Positions 15,293-18,933 of a stretch of DNA of 18,933 nucleotides are shown here, one piece after another. Source of the stretch: an uncultured Chlorobiaceae bacterium (GTDB lineage Bacteria > Bacteroidota > Chlorobiia > Chlorobiales > Chlorobiaceae); contig CAIQSY010000006.1 in NCBI GenBank assembly GCA_903874585.1, positions 1 to 18,933 on the forward strand. The letters are read 5' to 3'. Each line of letters begins with the position of its first letter. The stretch's first letter is position 1. Under the pieces are notes generated by a model. That model did not search any database and had not been told where the DNA came from. It worked only from the letters and a program-made list of their open reading frames with translations. The translations under genes and the position numbers were made by a program.

Positions 15293-16275
15293 TCAATGCC
15301 AAACCATCAGCTCCTTTGACCACCGAAAAAACTATCGATATTCAGGGCATTGAACCGGTAACGCTGTTCGGTACCTACGACTCACTCCTGAAAAAAATTA
15401 AAAACGAGTTTTCCGAAATACAAATCACTGCTCGCGGAACACAGATTATCCTCAGAGGCAATGCTGAAGGCGTGGCACTTCTTGAGCGAATTTTCAGTGA
15501 GATGATGCTCCTGGCAGAAAAACATGGTGAAGTGCGCGACCATGACCTTGATACGCTCATCAATCTTGGTCTCGCCAAAAGCCCATCACAAAAAGCAATC
15601 CATTATGGTGATGATGATGTCATTGTCGCTACACCGGATGCTACGGTAAAAGCTAAAACTGATGGGCAGCGTCGATTGGTCGCGGAAGCAAAACATAATG
15701 ATATTGTATTTGCGATCGGGCCAGCGGGAACCGGTAAAACCTACACTGCCGTCGCTATTGCTGTTGCTGCATGGAAAGCCAAGCGTGTCAAACGGATTGT
15801 GCTTGCTCGGCCAGCCGTTGAAGCGGGCGAAAGCCTTGGGTTTTTACCCGGCGACCTTGCGCAGAAAATTGACCCCTATCTGAGGCCACTTTACGATGCA
15901 CTGCAGGAGATGTTAAGCGTCGAAAAACTGAAAATGTTGCTGGAACAGCGGGTCATTGAAATTGTGCCACTTGCCTACATGCGTGGCAGAACTCTGAGCC
16001 ACTCATTTATTATTCTCGATGAAGCACAAAACGCATCAAACAAGCAGATGAAAATGTGCCTTACACGACTGGGAATTAATTCAAAAGCAATTATTACCGG
16101 CGATGTTACCCAGATTGATTTACCCAACGAGGTTGATTCCGGACTGACAAACTCCCCTAAAATTCTGCATGATATCAAAGGTATCAGCTTTGTCTATCTT
16201 GATAAAACCGACGTAGTGCGTCATAAGCTTGTGCGTGATATTATCGATGCTTATGAACACCATGAACAGCCATAA
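15289..16275 (+). CDS. phoH: PhoH-family P-loop ATPase
   Basis: The 328-residue protein has an N-terminal KH-like segment (about 20-100). A PhoH ATPase domain follows with Walker A GPAGTGKT (144-151), VLARPAVEAGESLGFLPGDL (171-190), Walker B IILDEAQNAS (241-250) and TGDVTQIDLP (270-279). PhoH proteins are cytoplasmic ATPases linked to RNA metabolism and ribosome maturation; the gene is often followed by ybeY, which is absent here. Start choice: TTG at 15289, overlapping the hldD stop (TTGA). The frame has a TGA about 45 bp further upstream and no ATG before residue 72, which would cut into the KH-like part. An alternative TTG at 15316 would remove nine residues. The overlap suggests translational coupling with hldD. 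Confidence 0.93.
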   Translation: MINAKPSAPLTTEKTIDIQGIEPVTLFGTYDSLLKKIKNEFSEIQITARGTQIILRGNAEGVALLERIFSEMMLLAEKHGEVRDHDLDTLINLGLAKSPSQKAIHYGDDDVIVATPDATVKAKTDGQRRLVAEAKHNDIVFAIGPAGTGKTYTAVAIAVAAWKAKRVKRIVLARPAVEAGESLGFLPGDLAQKIDPYLRPLYDALQEMLSVEKLKMLLEQRVIEIVPLAYMRGRTLSHSFIILDEAQNASNKQMKMCLTRLGINSKAIITGDVTQIDLPNEVDSGLTNSPKILHDIKGISFVYLDKTDVVRHKLVRDIIDAYEHHEQP

Positions 16276-16440
16276 CGCAGGAATAAGCGCTGTACAACCG
16301 ACAATGACAAGCATGGTAATTAATTCGCAAAAAAGCCGCTTCATGGAGAGTTCTGATCAATGAAAAAAAGATGCTCAAGCCATTGAGAGCTCTTCTTCTG
16401 CACGCTTCTCATCAACACGCTATAAATGATAAAACAGTTT

Positions 16441-16469
16441 TTTTGAGCTAAAAAAAAATCTCTTATATT
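16441..16469 (+). promoter_or_regulatory. weak candidate promoter for the ferredoxin gene
   Basis: TATATT (16464-16469) resembles a -10 element. A TTTTGA/TTGAGC stretch around 16441-16448 could act as a -35 element at 15-17 bp spacing. This gives a leader of about 70 nt before the ATG at 16547. The matches are partial and the region is AT-rich, so this is only a suggestion. Confidence 0.25.
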
Positions 16470-16534
16470 GATCAAGTTTGACGGGAACAGTTCTTTTCTT
16501 TTTCTATATCTTTTCTTTTTTAAACTCTTTAAGC

Positions 16535-16539
16535 GAGGA
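16535..16539 (+). promoter_or_regulatory. Shine-Dalgarno GAGGA fixing the ferredoxin start
   Basis: GAGGA lies 7 nt before the ATG at 16547. It supports the short 62-residue ferredoxin rather than the 85-residue frame that begins upstream at 16478 with an untypical Phe-rich extension. Confidence 0.85.
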
Positions 16540-16546
16540 AGTTACT

Positions 16547-16735
16547 ATGGCACTTTACATTACCGACGAATGCACCTACTGTGGAGCTTGCGAACCAGAA
16601 TGCCCAACAGGCGCAATCACTGCCGGTGATGACATTTATGTTATCAGCGCTGCAGCTTGCAACGAGTGTGTAGGTCATTCCGATGAGCCAAGCTGTGTTG
16701 TTGTCTGCCCAGCCGAGTGTATCGTTCAGGGATAA
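16547..16735 (+). CDS. 2[4Fe-4S] ferredoxin, Chlorobium type
   Basis: This 62-residue, acidic, low-potential ferredoxin carries two [4Fe-4S] clusters. Ligands are C9-x2-C12-x2-C15-x3-C19 and C38-x2-C41-x8-C50-x3-C54, with an additional C58 in the closing PAECIVQG. The eight-residue gap between C41 and C50 is the hallmark of this subgroup. The sequence matches Chlorobium ferredoxins, which accept electrons from the type I reaction centre. In turn they drive pyruvate and 2-oxoglutarate synthases of the reductive TCA cycle. That makes it a functional partner of the ATP-citrate lyase in this window. The strong ribosome-binding site, single-gene unit and powerful terminator suggest high expression. 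Green sulfur bacteria usually carry several nearly identical copies; which one this is cannot be said. Confidence 0.96.
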   Translation: MALYITDECTYCGACEPECPTGAITAGDDIYVISAAACNECVGHSDEPSCVVVCPAECIVQG

Positions 16736-16751
16736 ACATCTCAACAATGGA

Positions 16752-16792
16752 ATTAAAAAAGCGGATGGTTACAAACCATCCGCTTTTTTAAT
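16752..16792. terminator. bidirectional terminator between ferredoxin and carboxypeptidase genes
   Basis: Arms 16752-16770 and 16774-16792 form a perfect 19-bp stem with a 3-nt loop. The core is GCGGATGGTT/AACCATCCGC, flanked by A6 and T6 tracts. The symmetrical tails suit both converging genes. Confidence 0.93.
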
Positions 16793-16851
16793 GTATAGAT
16801 TTCCGTGTGCATGCTCTTTCAGCTTCCAGAAAACAATATACTTGACTATGG

Positions 16852-18276
16852 TTATGATTGCTCCTCACGCTTTTTACTCTTTTTGAGTGACTTTGAAGCT
16901 GCTAATTCACGCTTCTTCTGCTTTGAGTCGGTAAGCTCTCTCTTTTTCGCTTTATTACTCTTTTTCAGCTCAGCCAGTGACTCTTTTTTCGATTGCTTAT
17001 TTTTCTTCGATTCGGCTAGTACCTGCTTTTTTGACTTCTTATTCTTTTTCGACTCTGCTACTGCCTGTTTTTTCAACGTCTTATTTTTCTTCAGCTCCGC
17101 GAAAGACTCTTTTTTCGACCTCTTGTTGTTCTTTGATTCAGCAAGTGCCTGTTTTTTCAACTTTTTGTTCGCCTTTGTATCATCCTTGAGCATTGTCCTC
17201 TCTTTTCTCTTTTCTACCAATCGTTTATCTGCAAGAGCAAGAGACCTGTTCGCTGACTTTTCACGAACATTAGGAGTCAGAGATGTAATTTTTGGTTGTT
17301 CAGATTCTTTGAGCGCAAGCGATGGATTGGACGTAGAAGCACGAGTTGAGGCAACAACAAATGGTGCTGGGGTTGCAGTGGCAAAAGCCGTATCGAACAT
17401 TTTTGATGCAATATCCCAACGGTTACGGGCGTTCATCATCACTAAAAGCACATCTTTATCATTTTTAATGGCTCGCGCAATTAAACAGCCGCCAGCTTTA
17501 CGGGTATAGCCTGTTTTAATCCCGACAGTGTAAGGATATCGGTCAAGCATTTTGTTATGTGTTCTCAGCCAATAAACTTTGCCGGTTGCCTGTTCAGCAA
17601 TAACAACTTTTTCAAGACGGGCAACTTGATTGAAGGTTGTATTTTGAATTGAATATTCAGTAAGACGCATAAGATCACCGGCGGTAGAGATATTGCCAGT
17701 AAAAGCACCTTGATCAAATCCTGCAGGATTGGTAAAATGCGAGTGTCGCATCCCAATCATTCGCGCCTTATTGTTCATTGCAGCAACAAACGATTCAACA
17801 TTCCCGCCAAGATAGGTGGCTATCGCAAAAGCGGCATCATTGCTGGAACTCACCATTGCCGCTCTTACAAGATCAATCAGCTTGATACGATCACCCGCGT
17901 GAAAACCCGCTTTGGAGGGTTCAACCATGGTTGCCTCTTTGGTAATAACCACATCGTTATTGAGCTTGCCACTCTCAATAGCCATAATACAGGTAAGAAT
18001 TTTGGTCAAACTTGCAGGAGCCACCTGCCGATCAATATCCTTTGCCATAAGCGGTGTCGGGCTTCCTATCTCTTTGACGAAATAGGATTGAATCGAGGCT
18101 TGAGATGGTAATGAGTCACTGCCAACTTTAGCGGACACCATGATTGGTACAATGAGCATTGCAGCCATAAGTGCTGCCAATAAAAGCAAAAACGGCAATG
18201 AGAAAAGCTTCCTGTGTGTACAGGAGACCTGTTTCCGGGCGCGGGTGATCGCGGAGAGCAGGATGTGGTGTTGCAT
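16852..18276 (-). CDS. D-alanyl-D-alanine carboxypeptidase (peptidase S11) with Lys-rich repeat tail
   Basis: This 474-residue protein trims the terminal D-Ala from peptidoglycan stem peptides, or acts as a related D,D-peptidase. A basic N-terminus is followed by a hydrophobic segment (about 24-48), a signal peptide or anchor. The catalytic domain (about 58-310) has all three penicillin-binding motifs: S89-L-T-K92 with the nucleophile S89, S144-S-N146, and K254-T-G256. In PBP5-like enzymes a beta domain and amphipathic membrane anchor follow. Here residues about 310-370 are low-complexity, and 371-454 are six 14-residue Lys-rich repeats, then a Lys-rich end. I chose the ATG at 18274-18276. 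The frame is open to position 18462, with a TTG at 18438, and could add 54 residues. kdsB ends 237 bp upstream on the same strand. Confidence 0.92.
   Translation of the reverse strand: MQHHILLSAITRARKQVSCTHRKLFSLPFLLLLAALMAAMLIVPIMVSAKVGSDSLPSQASIQSYFVKEIGSPTPLMAKDIDRQVAPASLTKILTCIMAIESGKLNNDVVITKEATMVEPSKAGFHAGDRIKLIDLVRAAMVSSSNDAAFAIATYLGGNVESFVAAMNNKARMIGMRHSHFTNPAGFDQGAFTGNISTAGDLMRLTEYSIQNTTFNQVARLEKVVIAEQATGKVYWLRTHNKMLDRYPYTVGIKTGYTRKAGGCLIARAIKNDKDVLLVMMNARNRWDIASKMFDTAFATATPAPFVVASTRASTSNPSLALKESEQPKITSLTPNVREKSANRSLALADKRLVEKRKERTMLKDDTKANKKLKKQALAESKNNKRSKKESFAELKKNKTLKKQAVAESKKNKKSKKQVLAESKKNKQSKKESLAELKKSNKAKKRELTDSKQKKRELAASKSLKKSKKREEQS
16915..17166 (-). repeat. six tandem 42-bp units coding Lys-rich 14-residue repeats
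   Basis: Within the carboxypeptidase gene, residues 371-454 divide into six in-frame units of 14. The pattern is K-x-x-K-K-(QA/ES)-x-A-E-(S/L)-K-x-N. Units 1, 3 and 4 carry QALAES-like cores and units 2 and 5 carry ESxAEL, so the alternation may come from duplication of a two-unit block. Unit 6 is more diverged. Confidence 0.9.
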
Positions 18277-18513
18277 AGCCAAAGTGTACTGTTTTCTGTA
18301 GTTGTCAACCGAGGGGAAGTCAATGATCTCAATAACGTCATCTGACAACACAAACTCAACTCTTGTATAACTTTTTTTCAAAAAAAATAGTGAGTCGATA
18401 ATTTTTTCTGCTTTTACGATATCAGAGATGCACCTCAAATCGGATAAACTAATATGCGCTCTTTACCTATCCTGCCCTTTACACCACCGACAAAGCAAGA
18501 TTGGAGAGCCGCA
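18277..18513 (-). other. spacer between kdsB and the carboxypeptidase gene with an open, protein-like frame
   Basis: On the minus strand the carboxypeptidase frame stays open from 18462 to its ATG. It reads protein-like text such as VEFVLSDDVIEIIDFPSVDN, with a TTG at 18438 as possible start. No Shine-Dalgarno sequence precedes that TTG. The same bases contain TTGACT and TTGACA motifs that could belong to a promoter just before the ATG. Whether it is a coding extension or regulatory DNA is unresolved. Confidence 0.4.
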
Positions 18514-18933
18514 TCATCCCCGTGCCGCCGGCCGCATGAGCAAGCGTACCAGCTCAAGATCCTCACATGTGTTAACTCCGGGATTATCAAGCAACGTTGT
18601 AACGCACTTGATGCGGAACCCATTTTCAAGCAAGCGAAGTTGTTCAAGGGATTCTGCCTCTTCAAGCATGGAGGGTGGAAGTGCTGCAAATTGCTGAAGC
18701 ACATCAGCCTTGAAGGCGTAAAGCCCTATATGGCGATAGAACATTGTAGATGGGAGAAGGTTTCTCCGAAAAGGCATGGGGGTGCGGGAAAAGTAGAGCG
18801 CGTAACCCTGCTTATCCATCACAACTTTCACCAGATGAGGATCTTCAATCTGTACGCGATCGTCAGGATGCAGCGGAAATACCAGCGTTGAGCAGTCGGG
18901 GCAATCGGGAGAATTGGGAGCATGATCAGCAAG
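18514..18933 (-). CDS. kdsB: 3-deoxy-manno-octulosonate cytidylyltransferase (CMP-KDO synthetase), C-terminal part
   Basis: The gene enters from the right edge without a start. The last 139 residues and the TGA (18514-18516) are visible. KdsB activates KDO with CTP for LPS inner-core synthesis. Diagnostic pieces are DPHLVKVVMDKQGYALYFSR, FYRHIGLYAF and SLEQLRLLENGF, then NPGVNTCEDLELV, all matching the nucleotidyltransferase C-terminal half. The usual family length is about 250 residues, so roughly 110 lie outside. One oddity is a short cysteine-containing stretch near the edge (NSPDCPDCSTLVFP) with a CxxC that I do not expect from E. coli KdsB. The gene lies upstream of, and codirectional with, the carboxypeptidase gene. 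Confidence 0.93.
   Translation of the reverse strand, partial: LADHAPNSPDCPDCSTLVFPLHPDDRVQIEDPHLVKVVMDKQGYALYFSRTPMPFRRNLLPSTMFYRHIGLYAFKADVLQQFAALPPSMLEEAESLEQLRLLENGFRIKCVTTLLDNPGVNTCEDLELVRLLMRPAARG

Noticed and set aside
16120..16344. Minus-strand frame starting with a hydrophobic, lipoprotein-like N-terminus (MKRLFCELITMLVIVGC)
   Set aside because: Most of it lies antisense to the conserved 3' end of phoH, there is no ribosome-binding site, and the rest has no domain character.
16262..16363. 33-codon plus-strand frame overlapping the end of phoH, in the position where ybeY might be expected
   Set aside because: It is far too short for YbeY, lacks the HxxxHxxxxxH motif, and shows no ribosome-binding site.
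16805..17509. Plus-strand frame coding a Phe/Ser-rich repetitive protein (FFFDSAS-type repeats)
   Set aside because: It is the antisense reading of the Lys-rich repeats of the carboxypeptidase gene. The Phe runs come from complementing AAA/AAG codons, and there is no ribosome-binding site or recognisable domain.
1..18933. CRISPR arrays, intact insertion sequences, phage genes or toxin-antitoxin pairs
   Set aside because: I found no spaced direct repeats, transposase or integrase motifs, terminal inverted repeats, or paired small toxin and antitoxin frames. The only tandem repeat is inside the carboxypeptidase gene.

Overview
The window reads as chromosomal DNA of a green sulfur bacterium (Chlorobiaceae, Chlorobium/Pelodictyon-like), probably a relatively AT-rich member. 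Four things point there. Both ATP-citrate lyase subunits lie in the order aclB-aclA, the key step of the reductive TCA cycle. A 62-residue 2[4Fe-4S] ferredoxin of the Chlorobium type is present. So is a divergent, K+-independent membrane pyrophosphatase of the kind characterised from Chlorobium limicola. The cut-off first gene has a [2Fe-2S] domain of the style found in chlorosome envelope proteins CsmI/CsmJ/CsmX. No species assignment was tested.

Layout. 1-396 (+): 3' part of the [2Fe-2S] protein. 456-1160 (+): exported beta-carbonic anhydrase with its own terminator. 1230-1497: gene-free stretch that looks like a decayed gene or dispersed repeat. 1573-4663 (-): aclB-aclA operon ending at a 22-bp hairpin. 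4776-5627 (+): lgt. 5838-6287 (+): small exported protein of unknown function. 6420-7334 (+): alpha/beta hydrolase. 7417-7490 (-): tRNA-Cys(GCA). 7633-10119 (-): H+-pyrophosphatase. 10450-11022 (+): pth, whose stop codon overlaps that of a convergent alpha/beta hydrolase (11019-11849, -). 11936-13550 (-): hisC followed after 4 nt by a SpoU/TrmH-family RNA methyltransferase gene. 13731-14156 (+): compact ECF-sigma-like protein. 14303-16275 (+): hldD and phoH, overlapping by 4 nt. 16547-16735 (+): ferredoxin. 16852-18276 (-): D,D-carboxypeptidase with a Lys-rich repeat tail. 18514-18933 (-): 3' part of kdsB.

Functional themes. Carbonic anhydrase, ATP-citrate lyase, ferredoxin and pyrophosphatase fit autotrophic carbon fixation and its energy supply. 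Lgt, HldD, KdsB and the carboxypeptidase belong to envelope assembly (lipoproteins, LPS inner core, peptidoglycan). HisC, Pth, PhoH, the RNA methyltransferase and tRNA-Cys are housekeeping.

Nothing here looks like a defence island, prophage, CRISPR array or intact mobile element. I do not see a clear new multi-gene system. The best leads are the 14-residue repeat tail of the carboxypeptidase, the shrunken sigma-like protein, the possible repeat or relic at 1230-1497, the unknown exported protein and the open frame ahead of the carboxypeptidase. Several starts are uncertain because many genes lack a clear Shine-Dalgarno sequence.
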